Below, piece by piece: positions 42,729-51,704 of a DNA stretch of 64,000 bases; within the stretch, counting starts at the first letter, position 1, and each line of letters opens with the position of its first letter. This stretch comes from an uncultured Saprospiraceae bacterium (GTDB lineage: Bacteria; Bacteroidota; Bacteroidia; Chitinophagales; Saprospiraceae). The stretch spans positions 1 to 64,000 of the forward strand of contig CALLWB010000056.1 of the NCBI GenBank assembly GCA_938016265.1, written 5' to 3'. The translations under genes and the position numbers were made by a program. A model generated the notes under the pieces. That model was given only the letters and a program-made list of their open reading frames with translations. It was not told where the DNA came from and did not search any database.

Positions 42729-44066
42729 ATGAATCTGGAGTATTTTATTGCCAAAAAGGTGGCTTCCTCTACCAAAAATTCGTTTTCAAGCAAAATCATT
42801 GGTATCGCCATACTTGCTATTACAATTAGTATGGCTGTGATGATCATTGCTACCGCATTGGTCGCAGGATTCAAAAATGAAATCAGTGAAAAAATATTTG
42901 GTTTTTGGGGGCATATTCATATTACCCATTTTCAATCGGAAAGTGCCGTAGAATCTTATCCTATTTCTACTCACCAGAGTTTCTACGCAAAGGGAAATGA
43001 CCCTGATGTAAGTGTCGATGATATTACTAACATAGGACAAATCACCTATAAAAAAGAGTGGCCAAGACTTTCCAGATGGCTAGAACGACCTGTTGAGACT
43101 ACCGCAAAAACAAAAGGCGGCATTCGGCACATTCAGGTATTCGCCAACAAAGCAGGCATCATAAAAACCAACAACGAAGTCCTGGAAGGAATCATCCTAA
43201 AAGGAGTGAGCAACGACTATGATTGGGAGTTTTTTAGAAAGTACCTCATCGAAGGGGATATCCTAGATTTAGAAAACAAAGAAATGTCCAGGGAGATATT
43301 GATCTCCGAAAGCTCTGCCAAAAGACTAGAAGTAAAATTGGGCGACAAGTTTCGAGTCAATTTTGTAGAAAACGGGGTTCAAATCATCCGTACCTTCAAA
43401 GTAAAAGGAATTTACAATACCGGATTGGCAGAATACGATAAAAAATTCGCGCTGGTAGACATCCGACAAATCCAACGACTCAATAGCTGGGATCAAGATC
43501 AGGTAAGCGGTTTTGAGGTGTTTATTGACCATATTCAAGACATGGACCCGCTAGGAAAATATGTCTATTACAATGTGTTGGGCCCAGAACTTTATTCCAG
43601 TACAATAAAAGATATTTATCCAGGGATTTTCAGTTGGCTCAATTTGCAGGATGTCAATGTGCGGGTTATTCTTTCCTTGATGATGATCGTGGCGATAATC
43701 AATATGATCACGGCCTTGTTGATCCTGATATTGGAGCGAACGAATATGATTGGGATATTGAAAGCCCTTGGTTCCCCCAACTGGTCAATTCGGAAGATAT
43801 TCTTGTATCAAGCGGCTTTTATCATTGGTGTTGGTATGTTGTTGGGAAACATACTGGGACTGCTCTTTTGTTTTGTACAAAAGAACTATGGTCTGATTAC
43901 CCTTCCTGAAGAAGCTTATTATGTTTCTGTAGCACCTATTGAAATTTCTTGGATGGCGGTAATTGTTATTAATATAATGACGATTGTAATTACGTTGTTG
44001 GTGCTGCTGATACCTACATATCTGGTGACTTATATTCAGCCGGTGAAGGCTATTCGATTTAAGTAA
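42729..44066 (+). CDS. FtsX/LolC-like ABC transporter permease
   Basis: 445 residues. First helix at residues 23-46 (SKIIGIAILAITISMAVMIIATALVAGF), a periplasmic MacB-PCD-like domain of about 230 residues with the FWGHIHITHF start, then three C-terminal helices (about 310-440): VRVILSLMMIVAIINMITALLILILERTNMIGILKALGSPNWSIRKIFLYQAAFIIG and IEISWMAVIVINIMTIVITLLVLLIPTYL. Family members (LolC/LolE) release lipoproteins from the inner membrane together with a LolD ATPase; no LolD gene is adjacent. Likely a lipoprotein transporter subunit or a related export permease. Confidence 0.87.
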   Translation: MNLEYFIAKKVASSTKNSFSSKIIGIAILAITISMAVMIIATALVAGFKNEISEKIFGFWGHIHITHFQSESAVESYPISTHQSFYAKGNDPDVSVDDITNIGQITYKKEWPRLSRWLERPVETTAKTKGGIRHIQVFANKAGIIKTNNEVLEGIILKGVSNDYDWEFFRKYLIEGDILDLENKEMSREILISESSAKRLEVKLGDKFRVNFVENGVQIIRTFKVKGIYNTGLAEYDKKFALVDIRQIQRLNSWDQDQVSGFEVFIDHIQDMDPLGKYVYYNVLGPELYSSTIKDIYPGIFSWLNLQDVNVRVILSLMMIVAIINMITALLILILERTNMIGILKALGSPNWSIRKIFLYQAAFIIGVGMLLGNILGLLFCFVQKNYGLITLPEEAYYVSVAPIEISWMAVIVINIMTIVITLLVLLIPTYLVTYIQPVKAIRFK

Positions 44067-44367
44067 TAATCGATTGGTTCTGCGGTTTCTATATTGTTTC
44101 ACCCTTCCAAAGGTCAAGTCCGATTGCAGTTATGGGTATTCCACCTTTCCAAGATTGAGATGCATTTAGCACCAACCAGAAGCCGGCCCAACAAAAAGAC
44201 TCTACATGAATTTGAATCATGTTAACCAAGTCCGTTTTCTTTTCTTCAAAAAAACTCCCCACCTACCCAACCCTTTTCAAAAAGCTTGCTGTCTTTAGGT
44301 TTAAAGATCTTTTGCAAATAATTATTTTTTGAAAACGGCTATTAATTTTTACCATAAAACTATCATA
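44067..44367. other. Intergenic region, nothing recognised
   Basis: About 300 bp between the permease and the LVIVD lipoprotein. Only AT-rich sequence with CCTTCC-type short repeats; no hairpin-plus-T terminator, tRNA or promoter box of good quality. Confidence 0.5.
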
Positions 44368-45642
44368 ATGAAAAAAGTATCATTGCTAATCCTGCTAGGT
44401 TTTTGGGGTTTATGTTTGACCCTCCAAAGCTGCAATAAAGATGAATGTACTGCTGAACATACTTACATTGAACACACGCCGGTGTTTGTAGATATCGATG
44501 ATATCCATCCGGAAATATCTGTTGAATCTCCAAGGCCCTTAAAAAAACCGGGAAAGATATATTTTTATAATGATTTCATTCTAATCAATGAGATTCATCA
44601 AGGGATTCATGTTATTGACAATTCAGTTCCTTCCGCTCCTAATCCGGTTTCTTTTATCAAAGTACCGGGTAATGTGGATATGGCTGTCAAATCAAACACA
44701 CTTTATGCCGATTGCTATTTTGATTTGTTGGCGATTGATATCTCGGATGTCCAAAATCCAACATTGGTGGGTCGCCAAAATGATGTGAGAGACTACAATG
44801 ATAATGCTGAGCAGGTGCTGGTATATTATAACTCAGATATGGTCACTAGAATCGAAGACTGTGGAACTGCTGGAAGAAATACAGGCTGGTTTGGTGGTGT
44901 ATTTTTTCAAAATGCTGACCAAAATGGAGTGGTAATATTGCCAAATACTATTGGCGGTAGTGGTGTTGGCGGCAGTGGTGTTGGTGGCTCCTTTGCGAGA
45001 TTCACAATTTCTGGAAATCACCTTTATACCGTTGATGAAAGAGATCTCACGGTATATGATATTTCTACCGTATCTACACCAACAGAGGTGTCTACTATCA
45101 ATGTAGGGTGGGGGATTGAGACGATTTACCCTTATGGAAACAATTTATTCATTGGATCTAACAGCGGAATGTTTATTTTCGATAATACGAATCCTGCAAC
45201 TCCGTTCCAAACCGCGCAGTTTGCTCATATGACTGCTTGTGATCCGGTAGCAGTGCTAGGAGATTACGCATACGTAACTCTAAGATCTGGAAATGAGTGC
45301 CAGGGATTTACCAACCAACTGGATTTGATCGATGTCAAAGATATTTATAATCCAAAATTGGTTGAATCTTTCCCAATGGATAATCCACATGGAGTAGCCA
45401 TAACCACCGACCAAACCTTGTTTATCTGTGAAGGAGACTTCGGACTGAAAGTATTTGATGCAAGTGATCCTGAAAAGCTGGATAACAATAGAATTGATTA
45501 CAAAAAAGGACTGTCCACCTACGATGTTATTGCCCTACCAAATGGCAATTTACTAGTGATTGGATCTGACGGATTTTACCAATACGACTACACTAACCCC
45601 AAAAACTTGAAGGAGATTAGTAAAATCTCTGTCGAAAGGTAG
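44368..45642 (+). CDS. LVIVD-repeat lipoprotein
   Basis: 424 residues from the ATG at 44368, which gives a proper lipoprotein signal peptide (lipobox LTLQSC, Cys22); the longer open frame has no such start. The mature part is a run of LVIVD beta-propeller-like repeats: HQGIHVIDNSVPSAPNPVSFI, DLLAIDISDVQNPTLVG, LTVYDISTVSTPTEVSTI, GMFIFDNTNPATPFQTAQF, LDLIDVKDIYNPKLVESF and DASDPEKLD. Around residue 200 is a low-complexity GVGGSGVGGS loop. Membrane-anchored, probably on the cell surface; function unknown but related to the T9SS-exported paralogues at 17102 and 19586. Confidence 0.87.
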   Translation: MKKVSLLILLGFWGLCLTLQSCNKDECTAEHTYIEHTPVFVDIDDIHPEISVESPRPLKKPGKIYFYNDFILINEIHQGIHVIDNSVPSAPNPVSFIKVPGNVDMAVKSNTLYADCYFDLLAIDISDVQNPTLVGRQNDVRDYNDNAEQVLVYYNSDMVTRIEDCGTAGRNTGWFGGVFFQNADQNGVVILPNTIGGSGVGGSGVGGSFARFTISGNHLYTVDERDLTVYDISTVSTPTEVSTINVGWGIETIYPYGNNLFIGSNSGMFIFDNTNPATPFQTAQFAHMTACDPVAVLGDYAYVTLRSGNECQGFTNQLDLIDVKDIYNPKLVESFPMDNPHGVAITTDQTLFICEGDFGLKVFDASDPEKLDNNRIDYKKGLSTYDVIALPNGNLLVIGSDGFYQYDYTNPKNLKEISKISVER

Positions 45643-45682
45643 TTGTTTGGTTGTTGACATATTAAGTTTCTTAATTCGGATA

Positions 45683-45702
45683 GTTACTTAATAACTCAAT
45701 AC
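45683..45702. repeat. Dispersed AT-rich 8-bp-periodic repeat (inverted orientation)
   Basis: Reverse complement GTATTGAGTTATTAAGTAAC, the same family as 50659-50686, 51705-51768, 59713-59737 and 62849-63003. Confidence 0.35.
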
Positions 45703-45735
45703 ACCTTACCACTCAAACAAAAAGATCAGCAGGTT

Positions 45736-45776
45736 GTGCTGGGGCCTTTGAAGGAAGTAGGAGGCCCCACACTTTT
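45736..45776 (+). terminator. Intrinsic terminator of the LVIVD lipoprotein gene
   Basis: An 8-bp stem TGGGGCCT/AGGCCCCA with a bulged GTG/CAC extension, then TTTT. About 95 bp after the stop codon. Confidence 0.6.
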
Positions 45777-45876
45777 AATTCATAAAGTAAGTAGAACGTA
45801 GAAGCATGACTTAAAATTGCAAACAATTTGCTGACAAACAACAGATTAATAAACAACTTTGACAACTTAATATCTA

Positions 45877-46674
45877 ATGATCATGAAATACCTGCTGTTA
45901 TTTTTCATCACTATTACTTCTTGTCTTCTTTTTGGACAAGCAGAAAATCAAGGATTGCCTTCTGACATAGAACAATACCCGCAATTCCAAGATGTTGTTT
46001 ATCTCAAAGGCGGAAATATCCTGCGAGGCAAAATTATCAGTTACGAACCTGGGGTAAACATTGAATTTGTATCCTGGAATGGTGTCAAACTAAATTTTGA
46101 TAGTAAGATAGTAACGAAAGTGGTTCAGGAGCGAATTGACATGACAAGAAGAGCAGCCAAAAGGGAGCAAAGAAACACCTACAAATTTAGAGAAAAAGGA
46201 ATTTACAATACAACAGACTTATCCATCAATTTTGGACAAGACATGGATGGAAAAGTGATCCCAGGGTTTTCTATAGACAATGTAACCGGATATCAGTTTC
46301 ATCGGTTGATTGGAGCTGGAGTAGGGGTTGGTTATGAGACGTTTCAAATGGGAGCTGGGCAGGCTGTCATTCCTGTTTTTGGAGAGGTAAGAGGGTATTT
46401 GTTAAAAAACATGTCTACTCCAATGTTTAGAATGCAGTTAGGCTATGGATTTGGAGTGAAAAATGAGCGAAACAATATTGTCAAAACAAATGGAGGACTT
46501 CTTGTACATCCAGCAATTGGATATAGATTTGGAGCTGGATCGGCTGCAAATTTCACCATCGATTTTGGCTATAAAATTCAGAAAGCTTCTTATACTCAAC
46601 CAGTTTGGGACGGTACCTGGACACAACATCATACATTCAAACGTTACACATTAAGACTAGGAATGCTTTTTTAG
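45877..46674 (+). CDS. Outer-membrane-like beta-barrel protein upstream of the sigma operon
   Basis: 265 residues (possible starts ATG 45877 or 45883) with a signal peptide ending near residue 21 (LFGQ). A small N-terminal module (QDVVYLKGGNILRGKIISYEPGVNIEFVSWNG) resembles the periplasmic/cell-wall domain of unknown proteins, followed by an antiparallel beta-rich region (VTGYQFHRLIGAGVGVGYETFQ; GEVRGYLLKNMSTPMFRMQLGYGFGVKN; HPAIGYRFGAGSAANFTIDFGYKIQKASYTQ), ending in an aromatic residue (LGMLF) as do outer-membrane barrels. It precedes the sigma factor gene by 68 bp, so it may share its operon. Function unknown. Confidence 0.7.
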   Translation: MIMKYLLLFFITITSCLLFGQAENQGLPSDIEQYPQFQDVVYLKGGNILRGKIISYEPGVNIEFVSWNGVKLNFDSKIVTKVVQERIDMTRRAAKREQRNTYKFREKGIYNTTDLSINFGQDMDGKVIPGFSIDNVTGYQFHRLIGAGVGVGYETFQMGAGQAVIPVFGEVRGYLLKNMSTPMFRMQLGYGFGVKNERNNIVKTNGGLLVHPAIGYRFGAGSAANFTIDFGYKIQKASYTQPVWDGTWTQHHTFKRYTLRLGMLF

Positions 46675-46742
46675 TTTGAATAATCTGTATTTTTATAGAA
46701 CAGAACCACATAATTAACACCTGACTGATCCTTAAAATTTAA

Positions 46743-47306
46743 ATGAAACGAAACCGTAAATACACGGATGAAGAACTTGTAGCTGGCTGCTTAAACAACG
46801 AAAGAAAATTTCAAGAAGCCCTCTATAGACAATTTTTCCCAAAAATGATTGGGTTATGTATGCGGTATACGACAGACAAAGAAATAGCAATGGAGATTGT
46901 GAATAATGGTTTTTTAAGGGCGTTCAAAAAAATGGATACTTTTTCTTTTAAAGGATCGCTGGAAGGGTGGGTGCGCAAACTCGTATTTCACAGTGTGTCA
47001 GATTACTTCAGGAAAAATTCTAAGTATGGAGAGTTGATCATTTTTGAAGAAAAAGACGTTTCCTCCGCTGCTAAGGTCGTCAACAAACTATACATGGACG
47101 ATCTCTTGAAAATGATCAAAACGCTACCACCTGCAACAGAAAGGGTGTTTACACTATATGCCATTGAAGGCTACAACCATCGGGAAATCGCAGAACAATT
47201 GTCAATAAGTGAGGGAACCTCCAAATGGCACTTATCAGAAGCCAGAACCCGATTAAAAAGATTGCTAAAACTCTATAATTTCGAAAATAGTTATGAAAGA
47301 ATTTAA
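46743..47306 (+). CDS. ECF-type RNA polymerase sigma factor
   Basis: 187 residues. Region 2 is seen as EERKFQEALYRQFFPKMIGLCMRYTTDKEIAMEIVNNGFLRAFKKMDTFSF and region 4 as LLKMIKTLPPATERVFTLYAIEGYNHREIAEQLSISEGTSKWHLSEARTRLKRLL with its helix-turn-helix. Sigma region 2 binds the -10 element and region 4 the -35 element. Its last 14 bp overlap the start of the next gene, which looks like its membrane anti-sigma partner, so the pair is translationally coupled. Confidence 0.92.
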   Translation: MKRNRKYTDEELVAGCLNNERKFQEALYRQFFPKMIGLCMRYTTDKEIAMEIVNNGFLRAFKKMDTFSFKGSLEGWVRKLVFHSVSDYFRKNSKYGELIIFEEKDVSSAAKVVNKLYMDDLLKMIKTLPPATERVFTLYAIEGYNHREIAEQLSISEGTSKWHLSEARTRLKRLLKLYNFENSYERI

Positions 47307-48714
47307 TAACAAACCGGCCAATCCAGGAATGGACAAGGTGTTCGTTGATCAAGCATGGGGCAATATGGAAGCGCTACTTGACAAAGAAATGCCTGTAGAA
47401 GAGAAGCGCAAAAAGGCGATAGTCTGGTGGTGGTTATTTCCATTACTATTGCTGGGAGGTATTGTTAGTTGGGGATATCTCAATTTTTCTGGTGAGGTAG
47501 AAACTACGCCAATAAAGTCTGCTCCTGCAAAAACTGAACAAGAATACAAGGGACCAATCGCGACTGCACCTCAAAATTCTAAGCAAACAGAAACTATTGA
47601 CGCTATTAACTCAACAAATACCAATACGACAGTAACCAACAAACTGGTAGATACTCAAGAACAAATTTCAAAAACTAAAACCACCATCCCAAGTACTTTC
47701 CCTGTTGCTTCTTATACAAATACCTTAAGTAATACCGCTAGGAATAATGAATTGCTATCAAATAATCCCTCAAATACGTTCACGATTTTCAACAAAAGCA
47801 ATTCCCCTTCATTCGAAGAAAAAACGGATGTCCTTCAACAGGCTGTAAAGCAAGTTGTTAAACCTTCTTTAGTACAAAGTAGTATTCCCCAAAAACAAAC
47901 GGCCATCCCATCAACAATTGTAAAAGAGGCCTCCGTTCTCCATAAAATAATGCCATTCCAGCCAATTCAGCCCTTGAGTTTGGCTAGTGTGAAGTTTGAA
48001 AACGAGATCCCTATTCTGTCAATTGAAGAGCCTGAAATCACCAAACATCGTCGAAAAGTGAAAGTCGGTATCAGTGCGCACGCAAACCTTGCCTACACAG
48101 AATCACTAGGGGCATCTATAGGAGCACATATAGATATTCCAATTGCAAAAAGATTCTCCTTGTTGGTTGAACCTGAATTTACGCATATGATGCATAAAAC
48201 AAATTGGAGCCTTGTTACTTCCAGTAATGACGTTGCATTTATTGACAATAATGATCAAGTTTCAATTCCTGACTCCTTGGGCTTAGCTACTTTGCTGGAT
48301 ACCCTTGAATATATCATTCAATACAATAAAAGCAATTCTTCTTTAAAGTCCAAGCTAAACTATCTTCGATTGCCTGTTAGTCTGGCCTGGAATATTTCCA
48401 GAAAATTCAGTCTCTCCGCAGGAATGGATTTGGGCTTTCTACTTAATAAATCTAAGTTAGACCGTATTGCAATAGAAAAAGCCGCTGTTCAAGATCCTAC
48501 TTTACAATTTGCAGAGTTTGATCAAATTCAAAATACGTTTACCTTTCGGAGAATTGATCCCGCATTCAGTGTTGGAATGAGATTTTTTGCCTCCAATAAA
48601 CTCGGATTTAACCTTAAATATCGACATGGATTTAAAAAACTAATTGCAAACAATTCCTCCGACATCAATGCGCAACTTCAAGTAGGTCTCTTATATCGAT
48701 TTAATGGAGGGTAG
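47293..48714 (+). CDS. Candidate dual-membrane-spanning anti-sigma factor (cytoplasmic tail, TM, linker, OM beta-barrel)
   Basis: 473 residues. Residues 1-43 are hydrophilic with a small predicted helix (VDQAWGNMEALLDKEMP), a good size for an anti-sigma domain; residues 45-64 are a transmembrane helix (IVWWWLFPLLLLGGIVSWGY); residues 66-250 form a Thr/Asn/Ser/Gln/Lys-rich, probably disordered linker; from about 255 an eight- to ten-strand outer-membrane barrel of PorT type follows (KVGISAHANLAYTES, ASIGAHIDIPIAKRFSLLVEPEF, LRLPVSLAWNISRKFSLSAGMDLG, GMRFFASNKLGFNLKYRHGF, LQVGLLYRFNGG). The architecture and the 14-bp overlap with an ECF sigma gene are the same as in Dma anti-sigma factors of Bacteroides. 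Function inferred. Confidence 0.75.
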   Translation: MKEFNNKPANPGMDKVFVDQAWGNMEALLDKEMPVEEKRKKAIVWWWLFPLLLLGGIVSWGYLNFSGEVETTPIKSAPAKTEQEYKGPIATAPQNSKQTETIDAINSTNTNTTVTNKLVDTQEQISKTKTTIPSTFPVASYTNTLSNTARNNELLSNNPSNTFTIFNKSNSPSFEEKTDVLQQAVKQVVKPSLVQSSIPQKQTAIPSTIVKEASVLHKIMPFQPIQPLSLASVKFENEIPILSIEEPEITKHRRKVKVGISAHANLAYTESLGASIGAHIDIPIAKRFSLLVEPEFTHMMHKTNWSLVTSSNDVAFIDNNDQVSIPDSLGLATLLDTLEYIIQYNKSNSSLKSKLNYLRLPVSLAWNISRKFSLSAGMDLGFLLNKSKLDRIAIEKAAVQDPTLQFAEFDQIQNTFTFRRIDPAFSVGMRFFASNKLGFNLKYRHGFKKLIANNSSDINAQLQVGLLYRFNGG

Positions 48715-49045
48715 TGAAAGGTTATAGATACATTCGTTAATTGAAAATCGAAATATTGGTTTATCATTAAATAATAGATTTAGCAATTAGCTTTAGAGCA
48801 GCCCAATATCAATCATGCTCTAGCGGAGCGACATCCCAGAAATTCAGAATAGGGAATAAACGAATTCTACTACTCAACAACCATCCACAAAACACCTAGT
48901 TTACTGATAATCAGATCAAAAATATTCACTTCCGTGAGCTTTGTTTAATTTTTACTCCTCCTTCGAAATATTTCAACGCCTCATTTCCTATCAGTTGTCA
49001 AGCAAGTTTGCTGAAAGTATTGGCTGTTAATTTTATTGGAAATAT
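48715..49045. other. Intergenic region downstream of the anti-sigma gene
   Basis: About 330 bp. No hairpin with T-run found. Contains GAGCAGCCCAATATC...GATTGATATT-like inverted bits and a segment AGCGGAGCGACATCCCAG of the kind that recurs between Bacteroidota genes, but nothing I can name. Confidence 0.4.
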
Positions 49046-49053
49046 TATATTTG
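49046..49053 (+). promoter_or_regulatory. -7 box of the small lipoprotein gene
   Basis: TATATTTG, an exact match to TAnnTTTG, 15 nt before the ATG at 49069. Confidence 0.4.
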
Positions 49054-49068
49054 AATAATTAATAAAAA

Positions 49069-49452
49069 ATGAAAACTATGAATCATTATTTGAGAATTTT
49101 TATCACACTTTTAACATTCGGATTTTTACTCATCATATCTTCTTGCAAGAAAGAAGACAATACCAAGGCCGCTTGCGGTGTTAACAATCCCGCAAAAGAT
49201 ATCGCTTGGCTAGCTACTAAGATTGGAGAAATGGATGGTTCCGCTTCTGCAGGATCAAATGTAAAAGTCTATACCTACAATGGCGACGAAGTCTTTTATT
49301 TAGAAGACTGTCCTAATACCTGTGCAGATCAATTTTCTTTCGTTTATAATTGTGAAGGAGCGGAATTGTGCCGATTTGGCGGATTTGCTGGTGTTAACAC
49401 CTGTACAGACTTTGATAATACAGCCACTCTCCTTAAACAAGTATGGCCATAA
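49069..49452 (+). CDS. Small lipoprotein (DUF6970-like)
   Basis: 127 residues. Signal peptide with lipobox LIISSC (Cys26); a second ATG at codon 4 is an alternative start. The mature domain has about 95 residues with six cysteines (CGVNNPAKDIAWLATKIGEM; YTYNGDEVFYLEDCPNTC; VYNCEGAELCRFGGFAGVNTC), a pattern shared with the small cysteine-containing Bacteroidota lipoproteins grouped as DUF6970, where a conserved W (DIAWLATK) and GDEVF are recognisable. Function unknown. A -7 box lies 15 nt upstream. Confidence 0.65.
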   Translation: MKTMNHYLRIFITLLTFGFLLIISSCKKEDNTKAACGVNNPAKDIAWLATKIGEMDGSASAGSNVKVYTYNGDEVFYLEDCPNTCADQFSFVYNCEGAELCRFGGFAGVNTCTDFDNTATLLKQVWP

Positions 49453-49677
49453 ATAGTCGTTTGGTTTATGGTTGGATTGGGGAGTGAATTAATGAGTTGA
49501 ATAGATGTTGAGTTATCAAAATTTTCAACCATTTCTCTATTAAGCATAAACCAGTTTTTATTTACCATAAATCAATTTGGATGTTCAAATTGATTTTCCT
49601 AATTTGAGCCTGAATTGACTGGAAACAGGGCGAATTTTCGCTGACACAGTGTCCTTAACACACACTAAACATCCAAT

Positions 49678-50655
49678 ATGAAAGAATTACAATTCAGGGA
49701 AGCATTGCAAGAAGCTATGGCTGAAGAAATGAGAAAAGATGAAAATGTTTTCTTGATGGGAGAGGAAGTAGCAGAATACAACGGCGCTTATAAAGTAAGC
49801 AAAGGGCTGCTCGACGAATTCGGACCAAAACGTGTCATCGATACCCCAATTGCTGAACTTGGGTTTACAGGTATTGGTGTAGGAGCGGCTATGAATGGTC
49901 TACGCCCAATTGTGGAGTTTATGACTTGGAATTTTGCAGTTTTGGCCTTCGATCAGATCGTCAATAGCGCCGCCAAAATTCTTTCGATGTCTGCAGGACA
50001 AATCAGTGCACCGATTGTTTTTAGAGGAGCAAGTGGATCTGCTGGTCAGTTGGGCCAACAGCATTCTCAGATGTTTGAGTCCTGGATGGCAAATGTTCCT
50101 GGCTTAAAAGTCATTTCAGTGTCCGACCCGCACGATGCAAAAGGGTTGCTCAAATCAGCGATCGTTGATGACGATCCGGTTTGTTTTATGGAGTCCGAAG
50201 TAATGTATGGCGATAAAGGAATGGTCCCAACAGAAGAATATTACATCCCAATTGGAAAAGCAAAAGTAAAACGAGAAGGTACCGACGTCACTATCGTTTC
50301 TTTCAATAAAATGATGAAGGTCGCTTTCGAAGCCGCAGACGCTCTAGCAAAAGAAGGAATCTCTGCAGAAGTCATCGACCTTAGAACCATCCGCCCCTTA
50401 GATCACGCCACGATTGTCAATTCTGTCAAGAAAACCAATCGCTTAGTAGTGGTAGATGAATCCTGGCCTTTCGGTGGGGTTTCTGCGGAGATCGCCTACG
50501 AAATTCAAAAGTATGCGTTTGATTATCTTGATGCTCCGGTCACCAGAGTCAATGCAGAGGATGTCTCTTTGCCCTATGCGCCGAATCTAGTTGATGCTTA
50601 TCTTCCGAATGTAGCGAAGGTGGTGCAAGCGGTAAATGCGGTTAGCTATCGGTAA
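49678..50655 (+). CDS. pdhB: Pyruvate dehydrogenase E1 component, beta subunit
   Basis: 325 residues. Begins MKELQFREALQEAMAEEMRK, then VFLMGEEVAEYNGAYKVSKGLLDEFG, DTPIAELGFTGIGVGAAMNGLRPIVEFM, SAPIVFRGASGSAGQLGQQHSQ, and the C-terminal transketolase domain VVVDESWPFGGVSAEIAYEIQ. The beta subunit of the alpha2beta2 E1 carries part of the thiamine-diphosphate site and forms acetyl-CoA from pyruvate with E2 and E3. The alpha subunit and E2 are not adjacent in this window, so they are encoded elsewhere. Confidence 0.95.
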   Translation: MKELQFREALQEAMAEEMRKDENVFLMGEEVAEYNGAYKVSKGLLDEFGPKRVIDTPIAELGFTGIGVGAAMNGLRPIVEFMTWNFAVLAFDQIVNSAAKILSMSAGQISAPIVFRGASGSAGQLGQQHSQMFESWMANVPGLKVISVSDPHDAKGLLKSAIVDDDPVCFMESEVMYGDKGMVPTEEYYIPIGKAKVKREGTDVTIVSFNKMMKVAFEAADALAKEGISAEVIDLRTIRPLDHATIVNSVKKTNRLVVVDESWPFGGVSAEIAYEIQKYAFDYLDAPVTRVNAEDVSLPYAPNLVDAYLPNVAKVVQAVNAVSYR

Positions 50656-50658
50656 TTA

Positions 50659-50686
50659 GTTATTAAGTTATTGAGTTATTGAGTTG
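50659..50686. repeat. Dispersed AT-rich 8-bp-periodic repeat
   Basis: GTTATTAA GTTATTGA GTTATTGA GTTG in tandem immediately after the pdhB stop codon. Similar sequences flank several other genes in the window. Confidence 0.5.
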
Positions 50687-51046
50687 AAATTTGGGAATAA
50701 GATTGAGCATAATATTCCAAATAATTTTGTTGTCTAAGAACTAATATCTTAGTATTTCTTAGCCTAGGGTTTGGTGTTTTTTAATCTTGAACGACCAAAT
50801 GACTTCACAAATCTCCTTGTAATCATAGGTTTTTGAATCTAGTAACCTATAACTATTTCTTTTAACATATTTTGGCATCAAAATTGGACATTTCTTACCA
50901 AATTCACAAAATCAAAACAATTCATACCAAATAATACACCTGTATTGTTTTATGAATTTTATAGCAATTTTCATCTAGAAAAGAAGTTTCTTTTCTATTG
51001 AAAATCTTATCTAATTATATTTTTTACCCCCTAAATTTACTACGCT
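50687..51046. other. Intergenic region downstream of pdhB
   Basis: About 360 bp, AT-rich, with no hairpin terminator, RNA gene or ORF seen. Confidence 0.4.
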
Positions 51047-51703
51047 ATGAATAAGTTTTTGTGTTATCTACTATTTGGTTTTTGGCTATTATGTTCCGGC
51101 ACAACATGCGACGACAGAGACGAATGTTTGACCCCGAAGTCTATAGAATTCAATAGTTATTTTGAATCCTCTCAGCAAGAAATCACCTTGGGAGATACGT
51201 TGTTTATGCGATCAAAATTTCCTGCACTTTCGGCTGTAATTGATGAATCTGAGCTTGTTGAGGTATCCTTTGCAAGCTTACGTTTTGATCTGGTAGCTTT
51301 CGACGGCAATAATCCCGAAACTACAGATGCACTTCAAGGTTTTGAATTCATTGGAGAGGTTGGCGAGGCTCAAGTGGGTCTGGTTGTGCCAAATAATATC
51401 AATTCAAACGTGTCATGGCTTACCATCGAATATGAATGTGATGAATTGTGGTGTAGCGCTCGAACGAGCATTATCCCATCAGAACCTGGTCTATATTGTT
51501 TGGTGATGAAAAATGGTAGTTTTATTTCTAATAGTTTTTGCGAAGGACTACCAGTCAACAATTTTTTGTTTAATGAACAGAATTTAGAGTTGTTTGATGA
51601 TAATAATATCCAAGTATTTCAGGTTCCTCCTGTAGAGGCATCCCAAGATATTATTGTCGCAAACCAAGGGGCTATTTTGTATCCATTTCGAGTTGTTGAG
51701 TAG
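51047..51703 (+). CDS. Hypothetical secreted protein
   Basis: 218 residues. Hydrophobic N-terminus (MNKFLCYLLFGFWLLC) followed by SGTTCDDRDEC; the cysteine at 21 is a poor lipobox match, so it may be a signal peptide of the Sec type or a lipoprotein with an atypical box. The rest is beta-rich (SSQQEITLGDTLFMRSKFPALSAVIDESELVEVSFASLRFDLVAF) with a Cys pair (YECDELWCSARTS) and no domain I recognise. Probably periplasmic or surface exposed. It stands alone between pdhB and a minus-strand ATPase gene. Confidence 0.55.
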   Translation: MNKFLCYLLFGFWLLCSGTTCDDRDECLTPKSIEFNSYFESSQQEITLGDTLFMRSKFPALSAVIDESELVEVSFASLRFDLVAFDGNNPETTDALQGFEFIGEVGEAQVGLVVPNNINSNVSWLTIEYECDELWCSARTSIIPSEPGLYCLVMKNGSFISNSFCEGLPVNNFLFNEQNLELFDDNNIQVFQVPPVEASQDIIVANQGAILYPFRVVE

Positions 51704-51704
51704 T

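Noticed and set aside
44329-44367. Longer open frame of the LVIVD lipoprotein
   Set aside because: The ATG at 44368 gives the correct lipoprotein signal peptide; the upstream part is not signal-like.
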